A stretch of DNA of 64,000 nucleotides from contig CM059580.1 in assembly GCA_030386875.1 (NCBI GenBank), positions 3,686,838 to 3,750,837 of the forward strand, read 5' to 3'. Below the pieces are notes generated by a model. It did not search any database and had not been told where the DNA came from. It saw only the letters and a program-made list of their open reading frames with translations. The position numbers and the translations under genes were made by a program. Of the stretch, positions 8,737-21,630 are shown piece by piece. This stretch comes from Morinoia aosen (taxonomy: Eukaryota > Arthropoda > Malacostraca > Amphipoda > Talitridae). Numbering within the stretch: position 1 is the first letter of the stretch; every line of letters begins with the position of its first letter.

Positions 8737-11700
8737 AGTAATTACGTGGCAATTAGTGAATAATTACGTGGCAATTAGTGAATAATTACGTGGCAATTAG
8801 TGAATAATTACTTGGCAATTAGTGAATAAATACGTGGCAATTAGTGAATAATTAAGTGGCAATTAGTGAATAATTACGTGGCAATTAGTGAATAATTACG
8901 TGGCAATTAGTGAATAATTACGTGGCAATTAGTGAATAAATACGTGGCAATTAGTGAATAATTACGTGGCAATTAGTGAATAATTACGTGGCAATTAGGG
9001 AATAAATACGTGGCAATTAGGGAATAAATACGTGGCAATTAGTGAATAATTACGTGGCAATTAGTGAATAATTACGTGGCCATTAGTGAATAATTACGTG
9101 GCAATTAGTGAATAATTACGTGGCAATTAGTGAATAATTACGTGGCAATTAGTGAATAATTACGTGGCAATTAGTGAATAATTACGTGGCAATTAGTGAA
9201 TAATTACGTGGCCATTAGTGAATAATTACGTGGCAATTAGTGAATAATTACGTGGCAATTAGTGAATAATTACGTGGCAATTAGTGAATAATTACGTGGC
9301 AATTAGGGAATAAATACGTGGCAATTAGGGAATGAATACGTGGCAATTAGTGAATAATTACGTGGCAATTAGTGAATAAATACGTGGCAATTAGTGAATA
9401 AATACTTGGCAATTAGTGAATAATTACGTGGCCATTAGTGAATAATTACGTGGCAATAAGTGAATAAATACGTGGCAATTAGTGAATAATTACGTGGCAA
9501 TTAGTGAATAATTACGTGGCAATAAGTGAATAATTACGTGGCAATTAGGGAAGAAATACGTGGCAATTAGTGAATAATTACGTGGCAATTAGTGAATAAT
9601 TACGTGGCAATAAGTGAATAAATACGTGGCAATTAGTGAATAATTACGTGGCAATTAGTGAATAATTACGTGGCAATAAGTGAATAAATACGTGGCAATT
9701 AGTGAATAATTACGTGGCAATTAGTGAATAATTACGTGGCAATAAGTGAATAAATACGTGGCAATTAGTGAATAATTACGTGGCAATTAGTGAATAATTA
9801 CGTGGCAATTAGTGAATAATTACGTGGCAATTAGGGAATAAATACGTGGCAATTAGTGAATAATTACGTGGCAATTAGTGAATAATTACGTGGCAATTAG
9901 TGAATAATTACGTGGCAATTAGTGAATAATTACGTGGCCATTAGTGAATAATTACGTGGCAATTAGTGAATAATTACGTGGCCATTAGTGAATAATTACG
10001 TGGCAATTAGTGAATAATTACGTGGCAATAAGTGAATAAATACGTGGCAATTAGTGAATAATTACGTGGCAATTAGTGAATAATTACGTGGCAATAAGTG
10101 AATAAATACGTGGCAATTAGTGAATAATTACGTGGCAATTAGTGAATAATTACGTGGCAATTAGTGAATAATTACGTGGCAATTAGGGAATAATTACGTG
10201 GCTATTAGTGAATAATTACGTGGCAATTAGTGAATAATTACGTGGCAATTAGTGAATAATTACGTGGCAATTAGTGAATAATTACGTGGCAATTAGTGAA
10301 TAATTACGTGGCAATTAGTGAATAATTACGTGGCAATTAGTGAATAATTACGTGGCCATTAGTGAATAATTACGTGGCAATTAGTGAATAATTACGTGGC
10401 AATTAGTGAATAATTACGTGGCAATTAGTGAATAATTACGTGGCAATTAGGGAATAAATACGTGGCAATTAGGGAATGAATACGTGGCAATTAGTGAATA
10501 ATTACGTGGCAATTAGTGAATAAATACGTGGCAATTAGTGAATAAATACTTGGCAATTAGTGAATAATTACGTGGCAATTAGTGAATAATTACGTGGCAA
10601 TTAGTGAATAATTACGTGGCCATTAGTGAATAATTACGTGGCAATTAGTGAATAATTACGTGGCCATTAGTGAATAATTACGTGGCAATTAGTGAATAAT
10701 TACGTGGCAATAAGTGAATAATTACGTGGCAATTAGGGAAGAAATACGTGGCAATTAGTGAATAATTACGTGGCAATTAGTGAATAATTACGTGGCAATA
10801 AGTGAATAATTACGTGGCAATTAGGGAAGAAATACGTGGCAATTAGTGAATAATTACGTGGCAATTAGTGAATAATTACGTGGCAATAAGTGAATAAATA
10901 CGTGGCAATTAGTGAATAATTACGTGGCAATTAGTGAATAATTACGTGGCAATAAGTGAATAAATACGTGGCAATTAGTGAATAATTACGTGGCAATTAG
11001 TGAATAATTACGTGGCAATAAGTGAATAAATACGTGGCAATTAGTGAATAATTACGTGGCAATTAGTGAATAATTACGTGGCAATTAGTGAATAATTACG
11101 TGGCAATTAGGGAATAAATACGTGGCAATTAGTGAATAATTACGTGGCAATTAGTGAATAATTACGTGGCAATTAGTGAATAATTACGTGGCAATTAGTG
11201 AATAATTACGTGGCCATTAGTGAATAATTACGTGGCAATTAGTGAATAATTACGTGGCCATTAGTGAATAATTACGTGGCAATTAGTGAATAATTACGTG
11301 GCAATAAGTGAATAAATACGTGGCAATTAGTGAATAATTACGTGGCAATTAGTGAATAATTACGTGGCAATAAGTGAATAAATACGTGGCAATTAGTGAA
11401 TAATTACGTGGCAATTAGTGAATAATTACGTGGCAATTAGTGAATAATTACGTGGCAATTAGGGAATAAATACGTGGCAATTAGTGAATAATTACGTGGC
11501 AATTAGTGAATAATTACGTGGCAATTAGTGAATAATTACGTGGCAATTAGTGAATAATTACGTGGCCATTAGTGAATAATTACGTGGCAATAAGTGAATA
11601 ATTACGTGGCCATTAGTGAATAATTACGTGGCAATTAGTGAATAATTACGTGGCAATAAGTGAATAAATACGTGGCAATTAGTGAATAATTACGTGGCAA

Positions 11701-11806
11701 TTAGTGAATAATTACGTGGCAATAAGTGAATAAATACGTGGCAATTAGTGAATAATTACGTGGCTATTAGTGAATAATTACGTGGCAATTAGGGAAGAAA
11801 TACAGA
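8737..11806. repeat. 22-bp satellite, ~140 copies
   Basis: The unit contains AATTACGTGGCAATTAGTG. Recurrent variants (GGGAATAAATACG, GGCCATTAG, GGCAATAAGTG, GGGAAGAAATACG) are ordered, not random. For example, the variant GGGAATGAATACG lies at about 9323 and 10467, exactly 52 units apart, and nearby markers repeat likewise, so ~1.1-kb blocks were duplicated as higher-order repeats. Every unit contains TACGTGGC, a CACGTA-type core. Confidence 0.97.
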
Positions 11807-11811
11807 AATAT

Positions 11812-11838
11812 GACACCAGTGTGTGGTGTTCTGGTGTC
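11812..11838. other. Perfect 8-bp hairpin at the satellite edge
   Basis: GACACCAG (11812-11819) pairs with CTGGTGTC (11831-11838) across an 11-base loop. It sits right after the last 22-bp unit. Confidence 0.6.
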
Positions 11839-11939
11839 CAATTAGGGAGGGGGGATTTTTACATCTGTAATTAAATCATTCGTACATGTACCCCCTTCCT
11901 ACACTGAAACATTTAACATTTACCCAATTTGCACCGCAC

Positions 11940-12950
11940 AATATTATCCTTTTTTTCAATTTAAACCATTTACCCCGAAATTTTACCATTTTCCCCCAAT
12001 TTATACAATTTACCCCTGAATTTCACCATTTTTCCCCAACTTACACCATTTACCCCGAAATTTCACCATTTTCCCCCAATTTATACAATTTTCCCCGAAA
12101 TTTCACCATTTTTCCCCAATTTATACAATTTACCCCGAAATTTCACCATTTTCCCCCAATTTATACAATTTACGACGAAATTTCACCATTTTCCCCCAAT
12201 TGATACAAATTACCCCGAAATTTCACCATTTTTCCCCAATTTAAACAATTTACCCCGAAATTTCACCATTTTCCCCCAATTTATACAAATTACCCCGAAA
12301 TTTCACCATTTTCCCCCAATTTATACAAACTACCCCGAAATTTCACCATATTCCCCCAATTTATACAAATTATCCCGAAATTTCACCATTTTTCCCCAAT
12401 TTATACAAATTACCCCGAAATTTCACCATTTTTCCCCAATTTATACAATTTACCCCGAAATTTCACCATTTTTCCCCAATTTATACAAATTACCCCGGAA
12501 TTTCACCATTTTCCCCCAATTTATACAATTTACCCCGAAATTTCACCATTTTTCCCCAATTTATACAAATTACCCTGAAATTTCACCATTTTCCCCCAAT
12601 TTATACAATTTACCCCGAAATTTCACCATTTTTCCCCAATTTATACAAATTACCCCGAAATTTCACCATTTTCCCCCAATTTATACAATTTACCCCGAAA
12701 TTTCACCATTTTCCCCCAATTTATACAAATTACCCCGAAATTTCACCATTTTTCCCCAATTTATACAAATTACCCCGAAATTTCACCATTTTTCGCCAAT
12801 TTATACAAATTTCCCCGAAATTTCACCATTTTCCCCCAATTTATACAATTTACCCCGAAATTTCACCATTTTTCCCCAATTTATACAAATTACCCCGAAA
12901 TTTCACCATTTTTCCCCAATTTATACAATTTACCCCGAAATTTACCTTTT
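11940..12950. repeat. 40-bp satellite, ~25 copies
   Basis: The unit is TTTACCCCGAAATTTCACCA followed by TTTTTCCCCCAATTTATACA, with few variants. It decays gradually at the left end (11880-11980), while the right end is abrupt. Confidence 0.95.
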
Positions 12951-13029
12951 CCAAAAATTTATGTGTTTATCCAGAATCCAATGGTTCCAAGTGTAATTAA
13001 TTTCATTTATAAGTTTTAATTAGTTTCGA

Positions 13030-13340
13030 AGATTAGTTTGAAGAAATTCAGTACATACAAACAACATAATTTTATTACTATAGGTAATATCGTACATATA
13101 CATAGGTGTGAAAATGGATTATATATATATTGCATGAAATATGTATTATACGTAATTATAGATATACATATTATACTATAACATATATAGTATATTTATA
13201 TTTTACATATAACATATTTAATATATTACATGATATCTAACATATATATATATATTTTCATTGAATTATACACGCAATTTATATTATATACGGTATGCAC
13301 AATGTAAATATTGCATATTATATATATATATAATATAAAT
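13030..13340 (+). repeat. AT-rich dispersed repeat, copy 2
   Basis: ATTCAGTACATACAAACAAC and GGTAATATCGTACATATACA match the start of the 7805 copy, and the TATAT-rich body is similar. The two copies bracket the 22-bp and 40-bp satellites. Confidence 0.65.
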
Positions 13341-13524
13341 ATTAAATGTAACTTGTATATTATACAGTTGGACAATTATATATATTAAATATGATCAGGC
13401 TTTACACTACCGAACGAATGTTTTTATATTTATTATATCTTTTTATTCTTATTTTATAAAAACCAACAAACAAGCCAACTGGCAGACACATAAGTTCTTG
13501 AACTAACACACGATTGTGGTAGTG

Positions 13525-13795
13525 TACACAACACACACACACACATGCAAACACAAACATACAAAAACACACACACAAACACAAACATACAAAAAAACAC
13601 ACACGCACACCTTTACAAACAAAAACAACACACACGCATACACCAACACACACGCATACACCAACACACAAACATACAAAAAACACACACACAAACACAA
13701 ACATACAAAACAACACACACGCACACCTTTACAAACAAAAACACACAACCATGCACAGACACACAAGCACACAAACACACACACACACACACCAG
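13525..13795. repeat. CA-rich region with internal duplication
   Basis: It consists of AAACACACACACAAACACAA-type sequence. A block containing GCACACCTTTACAAACAAAA occurs twice, at about 13602 and 13722, so the region grew by duplicating ~120 bp. Confidence 0.8.
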
Positions 13796-13854
13796 CTGCA
13801 GACAGCAGGTGGCTACGCTTGATTGCAAAACTGGTCCGCCTACGCCAGGTGGTG
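13796..13854. other. Short unique junction between two arrays
   Basis: About 60 unique bases (GCTGCAGACAGCAGGTGG onward) separate the CA-rich block from the G-rich satellite. No gene is visible. Confidence 0.5.
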
Positions 13855-16800
13855 TGGGGGTGATGGTGTGGTGTGGGGGTGATGGTGTGGTGTGGGGGTG
13901 ATGGTGTGGTGTGGGGGTGATGGTGTGGTGTGGGGGTGATGGTGTGGTGTGGGGGTGATGGTGTGGTGTGGGGGTGATGGTGTGGTGTGGGGGTGATGGT
14001 GTGGTGTGGGGGTGATGGTGTGGTGTGGGGGTGATGGTGTGGTGTGGGGGTGATGGTGTGGTGTGGGGGTGATGGTGTGGTGTGGGGGTGATGGTGTGGT
14101 GTGGGGGTGATGGTGTGGTGTGGGGGGTGATGGTGTGGTGTGGGGGTGTGGTGTGGTGTGGGGGTGATGGTGTGGTGTGGGGGTGATGGTGTGGTGTGGG
14201 GGTGATGGTGTGGTGTGGGGGTGAGGGTTTGGTGTGGGGGGTGGTGGCGTGGTGTGGGGGTGATGGTGTGGTGTGGGGGTGATGGTGTGGTGTGGGGGTG
14301 ATGGTGTGGTGTGGGGGTGATGGTGTGGTGTGGGGGTGATGGTGTGGTGTGGGGGTGATGGTGTGGTGTGGGGGTGATGGTGTGGTGTGGGGGTGATGGT
14401 GTGGTGTGGGGGTGATGGTGTGGTGTGGGGGTGATGGTGTGGTGTGGGGGTGATGGTGTGGTGTGGGGGTGATGGTGTGGTGTGGGGGTGATGGTGTGGT
14501 GTGGGGGTGATGGTGTGGTGTGGGGGTGATGGTGTGGTGTGGGGGTGATGGTGTGGTGTGGGGGTGATGGTGTGGTGTGGGGGTGATGGTGTGGTGTGGG
14601 GGTGATGGTCTGGTGTGGGGGTGATGGTCTGGTGTGGGGGTGATGGTGTGCTGTGGGGGTGATGGTGTGGTGTGGGGGTGATGGTGTGGTGTGGGGGTGA
14701 TGGTGTGGTGTGGGGGTGATGGTGTGGTGTGGGGGTGACGGTGTGGTGGGGGGGTGACGGTGTGGTGTGGGGGTGATGGTGTGATGTGGGGGTGATGGTG
14801 TGATGTGGGGGTGATGGTGTGGTGTGGGGGTGATGGTGGTGTGGGGGGTGATGGTGGTGTGTGGGGTGATGGTGTGGTGTTTGGGTGATGGTGTGGTGTT
14901 TGGGTGATGGTGTGGTGTGGGGGTGATGGTGTGGTGTGGGGGTGATGGTGTGGTGTTGGGGTGATGGTGTGGTGTGGGGGTGATGGTGTGGTGTGGGGGT
15001 GATGGTGTGGTGTGGCGGTTATGGTGTGGTGTGGGGGTGATGGTGGTGTGGGGGTGATGGTGTGGTGTGGGGGTGATGGTGTGGTGTGGGGGTGATGGTG
15101 GTGGTGTGGGGGTGATGGTGTGGTGTGGGGGTGATGGTGTGGTGTGGGGGTGATGGTATGGTGTGGGGGTGATGTTGGTGTGGGGGTGATGGTGTGGTGT
15201 GGGGGTGATGGTGTGGTGTGGGGGTGATGGTGTGGTGTGGGGGTGATGGTGTGGTGTGGGGGTGATGGTGTGGTGTGGGGGTGATGGTGTGGTGTGGGGG
15301 TGATGGTGTGGTGTGGGGGTGATGGTGTGGTGTGGGGGTGATGGTGTGGTGTGGGGGTGATGGTGTGGTGTGGGGGTGATGGTGTGGTGTGGGGGTGATG
15401 GTGTGGTGTGGGGGTGATGGTGTGGTGTGGGGGTGATGGTGTGGTGTGGGGGTGATGGTGTGGTGTGGGGGTGATGGTGTGGTGTGGGGGTGATGGTGTG
15501 TTGAGGGGGTGATGGTGTGTTGTGGGGGTGATGGTGTATTGTGGGGGTGATGGTGTATTGTGGGGGGTGATGGTGTATTGTGGGGGTGATGGTGTGGTGT
15601 GGGGGTGATGGTGTGGTGTGGGGGGTGATGGTGTGGTGTCGGGGTGATGGTGTGGTGTGGGGGGTGATGGTGTGGTGTGGATGTGAGGGTGTGGTGTGGG
15701 TGATGGTGTGGTGTGGGGGTGATGGTGTGGTGTGGGGGTGATGGTGTGGTGTGGGGGGTGATGGTGTGGTGTGGGGGTGATGGTGTGGTGTGGGGGTGAT
15801 GGTGTGGTGTGGGGGTGATGGTGTGGTGTGGGGGTGATGGTGTGGTGTGGGGGTGATGGTGTGGTGTGGGGGTGATGGTGTGGTGTGGGGGTGATGGTGT
15901 GGTGTGGGGGTGATGGTGTGGGTGGTGGGGGTGATGGTGTGGTGGAGGGGGGGTGATGGTGTGGTGTGGGGGTGATGGTGTGGTGTAGGGGTGATGGTGT
16001 GGTGTGGGGTGATGGTGTGGTGTGGGGGTGATGGTGTGGTGTGGGGGTGATGGTGTGGTGTGGGGGTGATGGTGTGGTGTGGGGGTGATGGTGTGGTGTG
16101 GGGGGTGATGGTGTGGTGTGGGGTGATGGTGTGGTGTGGGGTGATGGTGTGGTGTGGGGGTGATGGTGTGGTGTGGGGGTGATGGTGGGGTGTGGGGGTG
16201 ATGGTGTGGTGTGGGGTGATGGTGTGGTGTGGGGTGATGGTGTGGGTGGGGGGGTGGGTGTGGTGTGGGGGGTGATGGTGTGGTGTGGGGGTGATGGTGT
16301 GGTGTGGGGGTGATGGTGTGGTGTGGGGGTGATGGTGTGGTGTGGGGGTGATGGGTGTGGGGTGGTGGGGTGATGTGTGTGTGGGGGTGATGGTGGTGTG
16401 GGGTGATGGTGGTGTGAGGGGTGATGGTGGTGTGGGGGTGATGGTGTGGTGTTGGGGTGATGGTGTGGTGTTGGGGTGATGGTGTGGTGTTGGGGTGATG
16501 GTGTGGTGTGGGGGTGATGGTGTGGTGTGGGGGTGATGGTGTGGTGTGGGGGTGATGGTGGTGTGGGGTGATGGTGGTGTGGGGTGTGGTGTGTGGGGTG
16601 ATGTGTGGTGTGGGGGTGATGGTGTGGTGTGGGGGTGATGGTGGTGTGGGGGTGATGGTGTGGTGGGGGTGATGGTGTGGTGTGGGGGTGATGGTGTGGT
16701 GTGGGGGTGATGGTGTGGTGTGGGGGTGATGGTGGTGTGGTGTGGGGGTGGGGGTGATGTTGGTGTGGGGGGGTGATGGTGTGGTGTGGGGGTGATGGTG

Positions 16801-18835
16801 GTTGTGGTGTGGGGGTGATGGTGTGGTGTGGGGGTGATGGTGTGATGTGGGGGTGATGGTGTGGTGTGCTGGTGATGGTGTGGTGTGGGGGGTGATGGTG
16901 GTCTGGGGGGTGATGGTGGTGTGGGGGTGATGGTGGTCTGGGGGTGATGGTGGTGTGGGGGTGATGGGGTGGTGTGGGGGGTGATGGTGTGGTGTGGGGG
17001 GTGATGGTGTGGTTTGGGGGTGATGGTGTTGTGTGGGGGGTGATGGTGTTGTGTGGGGGTGATGGTGTGGTGTGGGGGTGATGGTGTGGTGTGGGGGTGA
17101 TGGTGTGGTGGGGGGGGTGATGGTGTGGTGGGGGGGGTGATGGTGTGGTGGGGGGGGTGATGGTGTGGTGGGGGGTGATGGTGTGGTGGGGGGGGTGATG
17201 GTGTGGTGTGGGGGTGATGGTGTGGTGTGGGGGGTGATGGTGTGTGGTGTGGGGGGTGATGGTGTGGTGTGGGGGTGATGGTGTGGTTTGGGGGTGATGG
17301 TGTGGTGTTGGGGGTGATGGTGGTGTGGTGGTGGTGATGGTGTGGTGTGGTGGTGATGGTGTGGTGTGGTGGTGATGGTGTGGTGTGGGGGTGATGGTGG
17401 TGTGGGGTGATGGTGTTGTGGGGGTGATGGTGGTGTGGGGGTGATGGTGGTGTGGGGGTGATGGTGGTGTGGGGGGTGATGGTGGTGTGGGGGGTGATGG
17501 TGGTGTGGGGGGTGATGGTGGTGTGGGGGTGATGGTGGTGTGGGGGTGATGGTGGTGTGGGGGTGATGGTGGTGTTGGGGTGATGGTGGTGTGGTGGTGA
17601 TGGTGGTGATGGTGGTGTTGGGATGATGGTTGTGTGGTGGTGATGGTGGTGGGGGGGTGAGGGTGTGGTGTGGGGGTGATGGTGTGGTGTGGGGGTGATG
17701 GTGTGGTGTGGGGGTGATGGTGTGGTGTGGGGGTGATGGTGTGGTGTGGGGGTGATGGTGTGGTGTGGGGGTGATGGTGTGGTGTGGGGGTGATGATGTG
17801 GTGTGGGGGTGATGGTGTGGTGTGGGGGTGATGGTGGTGTGGGGGTGGTGGTGGTGTGGGGTGACGGTGGTGTGGGGGTGATGGTGGTGTGGGGGTGTTG
17901 GTGGTGTGGGGGTGATGGTGGTGTGTGGGTGATGGTGGTGTGGGGGTGTGATGGTGTGGGGGTGTGATGGTGGTGTGGGGGTGATGGTGGTGTGGGGGTG
18001 ATGGTAGTGTGGGGGTGATGGTAGTGTGGGGATGAGATGGTGGTGTGGGGGTGTGATGGTGGTGTGATGGTGGTGTGGGGGTGTGATGGTGGTGTGCGGG
18101 TGATGGTGGTGTTGGGGTGATGGTGGTGTGGGGGTGATGGTTGTTTGGGGGTGAGATGGTGGTGTGGGGGTGATGGTGGTGTGGGGGGTGATGGTAGTGT
18201 GGGGGTGAGATGGTGGTGTGCGGGTGATGGTGGTGTGGGGGTGATGGTGGTGTGGAGGTGTGATGGTGGTGTGGAGGTGTGATGGTGGTGTGGGGGTGTG
18301 ATGGTGGTGTGGAGGTGTGATGGTGGTGTGGGGGTGTGATGGTGGTGTGCGGGTGATGGTGGTGTTCGGGTGATGGTGGTGTGGGGGGTGATGGTGGTGT
18401 GGGGGTGATGGTGGTGTTCGGGTGATGGTGGTGTGCGGGTGATGGTGGTGTGGGGGTGATGGTGGTGTGGGGGTGATGGTGGTGTTCGGGTGATGGTGGT
18501 GTGCGGGTGATGGTGGTGTGGGGGGTGATGGTGGTGTTCGGGTGATGGTGGTGTGCGGGTGATGGTGGTGTGGGGGGTGTGATGGTGGTGTGCGGGTGAT
18601 GGTGGTGTTCGGGTGATGGTGGTGTGCGGGTGATGGTGGTGTGGGGGTGATGGTGGTGTGGGGGTGATTGTGGTGTGGGGGTGTGATGGTGGTGTGGGGG
18701 TGATGGTGGTGTGGGGGTGTGATGGTGATGTGGGGGTGATGGTGGTGTGGGGGGTGATGGTGGTGTGGGGGTGATGGTGGTGTGGGGGTGTGGTGGTGGA
18801 GTGGGGGTGATGGTGGTGAGGAGGTGATGAAGGTG
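13855..18835. repeat. G/T-rich satellite, 19-bp units changing to 16-bp units
   Basis: From 13855 to about 17380 the unit is GGGGGTGATGGTGTGGTGT (19 bp). From there to 18835 it is mainly GGGGGTGATGGTGGTG (16 bp), i.e. one 3-bp step shorter, with mixed units around 16380-17650. The strand bias is extreme, with G and T on the + strand. The reverse strand stays open for >1,800 codons (HHHPHTTPSPPHH type), explained by the stop-free unit and not by coding. Confidence 0.97.
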
Positions 18836-18879
18836 ATGTCGGCATTTTCACGTGGGCGAGGTGTGGGCGAAGCAAGTCG

Positions 18880-18881
<2 letters not shown>

Positions 18882-18946
<65 letters not shown>

Positions 18947-18957
18947 ACGTACGTACA
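18882..18957. repeat. (CA)n microsatellite followed by (CGTA)n
   Basis: About 30 CA dinucleotides and then CGTACGTACGTACATA. It follows the G/T satellite after ~45 unique bases. Confidence 0.97.
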
Positions 18958-19155
18958 TATCACATGCTTATATCACACTCTATAAACAAATAATTTACTT
19001 TTGGAGTTTCAAATTCATGGAGTATTCATTTCTGCTCTGTTTTCATTGTTTCAAATCAATGACTGGGTGTGCATTCGAATCACCATATTTTTATTGTTTT
19101 TATTGTAAAAAATAATGAATAGTTAAATAGGCAAAATATTATTTATGAATATAGG

Positions 19156-19196
<41 letters not shown>

Positions 19197-19789
19197 GCAG
19201 TATTAGTGTATTATAAATAAATAGAAATATATATTTATATTTTATATTTATTTATATATCTAAATTATCCAGATACGCTTTACAGTATATAAAGTATAAT
19301 TAGCGTAATAATAAATATCTTTTGGTACTAGGATAATAACCTGATTTAAATGTTAATAAATTCACAGACAGTGAATGAAGATAATTCAGTTCTGATTTTG
19401 TTATGGGTGGAAAAATTTAAAAAAAAAAATGTTCCGTGATATTAAAATGTGTTGTACCAGTATAAAATAAAGATAGTATCTGTAATTTTATAAATAATGG
19501 CATTAAAACCGTAATTTACGCCTGTCACTTTAATAAATGTTACAAAAGTTGATGGGTCGTCGTAATGTATTTCTAAAAAAAACAAGTTATAAGATTTTTC
19601 TAGAAATTTCCGTTCGAAAAAACTTCGAACTTATATCCATTACACTATATATGTTGCACTCATGTTTATGTTTGTCACGTAAAAGAACCTGCAGATTTTT
19701 TATTTTCGCGTAGAGGTTGTTGATTAAAACGCGTTGCTCCTGTTGTTGGTTGCGCAACGCTAGGTTTAGTCGCTAGAAAATGTACATTT
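18958..19789. other. AT-rich spacer with (TA)n
   Basis: A (TA)n tract lies at about 19160-19193. Otherwise this is AT-rich unique sequence with no supported gene. Confidence 0.6.
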
Positions 19790-20190
19790 AAAGGGAACTT
19801 TTATATATATGAATTTCCACTTAAACGGAAATCTTATATATACATTTATATATTTTCATTTATTGGAAAATTTTGTAGCTATTAATTTCTAGTCAGAGGA
19901 AATTTTTTCGACGATTTCCATTGACAAGCAAATTTATATATATAAATTTCCATTTTAAAGAAAATTTTCAGACGATTTCCACTTAGAAGGAAATCTTATA
20001 CACATAAATTTCCATATAAAGGGAAATTTATAAACTATTTCCATTTAGAGGGAAATTATATCTATATAAACTTTCATTTAAAAGGAAATTATATACATGT
20101 CAATTTCCATTCAAAGAGAAATTTTATATTTATGAATTTCCATTCATAAGGAAATTTTATACATATAAATATCACTTTAAATGGATATTT
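19790..20190. repeat. Tandem array of small hairpins
   Basis: About ten units of 35-55 bp each contain AATTTCCATTTAAAGGGAAA or close variants, i.e. ATTTCC facing GGAAAT across a short A/T loop, separated by TATATA-rich linkers. Single bases vary but the complementarity is often kept. Confidence 0.7.
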
Positions 20191-20344
20191 CAGACAACTT
20201 TGACCATATACATATATATACTCGGACCTAAAACTATGTAGTCAGAACACATATCTTCGTGTGTAATGCAACAAATGAAACTGGTGTATTTCAATCCAAA
20301 GTTATTGACATATAAGGTTGGATTGAGTTTTTTGTGGTTCATTC
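20191..20344. other. Unique spacer
   Basis: No gene or repeat is visible. Confidence 0.4.
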
Positions 20345-20675
20345 GGTATCAATTATCAGATGCTAATATTTATCTATTTATCACATACTAATATTTATCT
20401 ATTCATCAGATGCTAATATTTATCTATTTATCAGATGCTAATATTTATCATTTATCAGATGCTAATATTCATCTATTTCTCAGATGCTAATATTTATCTA
20501 GTTATCATATGCTAATATTTATCTAGTTATCAGATACTAATATTTATCTAGGTATCAGATGCTAATATTTATCTAGTTATCACATACTAATATTTATCTA
20601 TTCATCAGATGCTAATATTTATCTATTTGTCAGATATTAATATATATATATATATATTTATCAGATATTAATATA
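20345..20675. repeat. Tandem array, unit ~25-28 bp, ~12 copies, ending in (TA)n
   Basis: The unit is CAGATGCTAATATTTATCTA plus TTTAT/GTTAT. The last copies merge into a TA dinucleotide run at 20640-20660. Confidence 0.85.
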
Positions 20676-20754
20676 ATACACGGCCTGTCCAAAATGACGG
20701 GATTCGATATTTTTCCTAAATAAATCCTCCAAGTGTGGAAGATTAGATTAGAGT

Positions 20755-20925
20755 ATTAGTTAGTTTAAGCCTCCCTGTCCGCCACAAAGGCGATCCAGAG
20801 AGAGGAAAAAGGAAGGCACCATTTAGTATGGAGATAAAGGAACGCGGAATCTATGCACTAGGATCATAGAAACAGTAAGTAGAGAAAAAAGAATAGGAAA
20901 CATGATCGAAGTCGAAGATGTTGAA
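20755..20925 (+). mobile_element. Element D, diverged partial copy
   Basis: AGTTTAAGCCTCCCTGTCCG, AAGGCACCATTTAGTATGG and GGAACGCGGAATCTATGCAC match D. After that the core is much more diverged than in other copies (AGAAACAGTAAGTAGAGAAA) and fades out, so this is an older copy. Confidence 0.75.
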
Positions 20926-21357
20926 AACAAGCACAAATGTATAGATTCTGGTAGTAGCCGCTTTTAAAATATTTTTGCGATAATAATAATAATAAATAAA
21001 AATTTTTAATAAATATTGTTACAAAAATATCTCATACTAACGATCGTATCACAGATACGGTCATTACCATCAACAGGATTATGGTCGTCAATTTGAATTT
21101 AAGTTTTATATATCTTTTTCATTACAAACAACCCATAAAATTATAAAATAAATATGAAATATGATTTAATATTGGAATATAACATAATTTCATCCTATAA
21201 TAGGATAATTTAAAATTTTAGAAGCTTTGTATTATCGTATATAATTTTTAGTTGTATGGAAATATGTCGCTTATTTGTGACAAACTTTCTGAATTTTAGT
21301 GCGTTTGTTTTTTTAATTGATTTTATTTGACAATATTTGATCCCCTTAACCCCAATA
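20926..21357. other. AT-rich spacer
   Basis: It contains a short AATAAT run near 20985. No gene or array is supported. Confidence 0.5.
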
Positions 21358-21630
21358 GAAAAGTATTCCGTAGAGAGGAAGGAGGAAGGCACCATTTAGT
21401 ATGGAGTTGAGGGAACGCGGAATCTACGCACAAAGTGCACAGAAACAGTAAGCTAAGAAAGAAGTTCATGAAACAAGACAAAAGTAGAAGAAGAAAGCAA
21501 TAGGTGCTGAAAAACAGGACAGCAGTCAACCGAAAAAAGATGGTCCGTAACAAAACAAAAACCTATTCTATTTCTACACAAGGAAGGCCTACCAAAACTA
21601 CGACACGGGACCTTCAGGAGCACTAGTTCC
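21358..21630 (+). mobile_element. Element D, copy 3
   Basis: The conserved core is at 21414-21593 with one visible substitution (CAAAGTGCAC). There are no 46-bp VNTR units. The 3' end differs (CGACACGGGACCTTCAGGAG) but keeps the GGGACCT...TTCCC arrangement. Confidence 0.8.

Noticed and set aside
8737-11806. CRISPR-like array
   Set aside because: Units are contiguous with no unique spacers, and the surrounding genes have introns, so this is a eukaryotic satellite.
11886-12203. 105-codon frame in the 40-bp satellite
   Set aside because: It ends as soon as a variant unit appears. It is a repeat artefact.
13503-18963. Minus-strand open frames of 1,813 and 1,314 codons rich in His, Pro and Thr
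   Set aside because: They follow the 19/16-bp satellite. The unit has no stop on that strand and several frames are open at once, so length is no evidence for coding.
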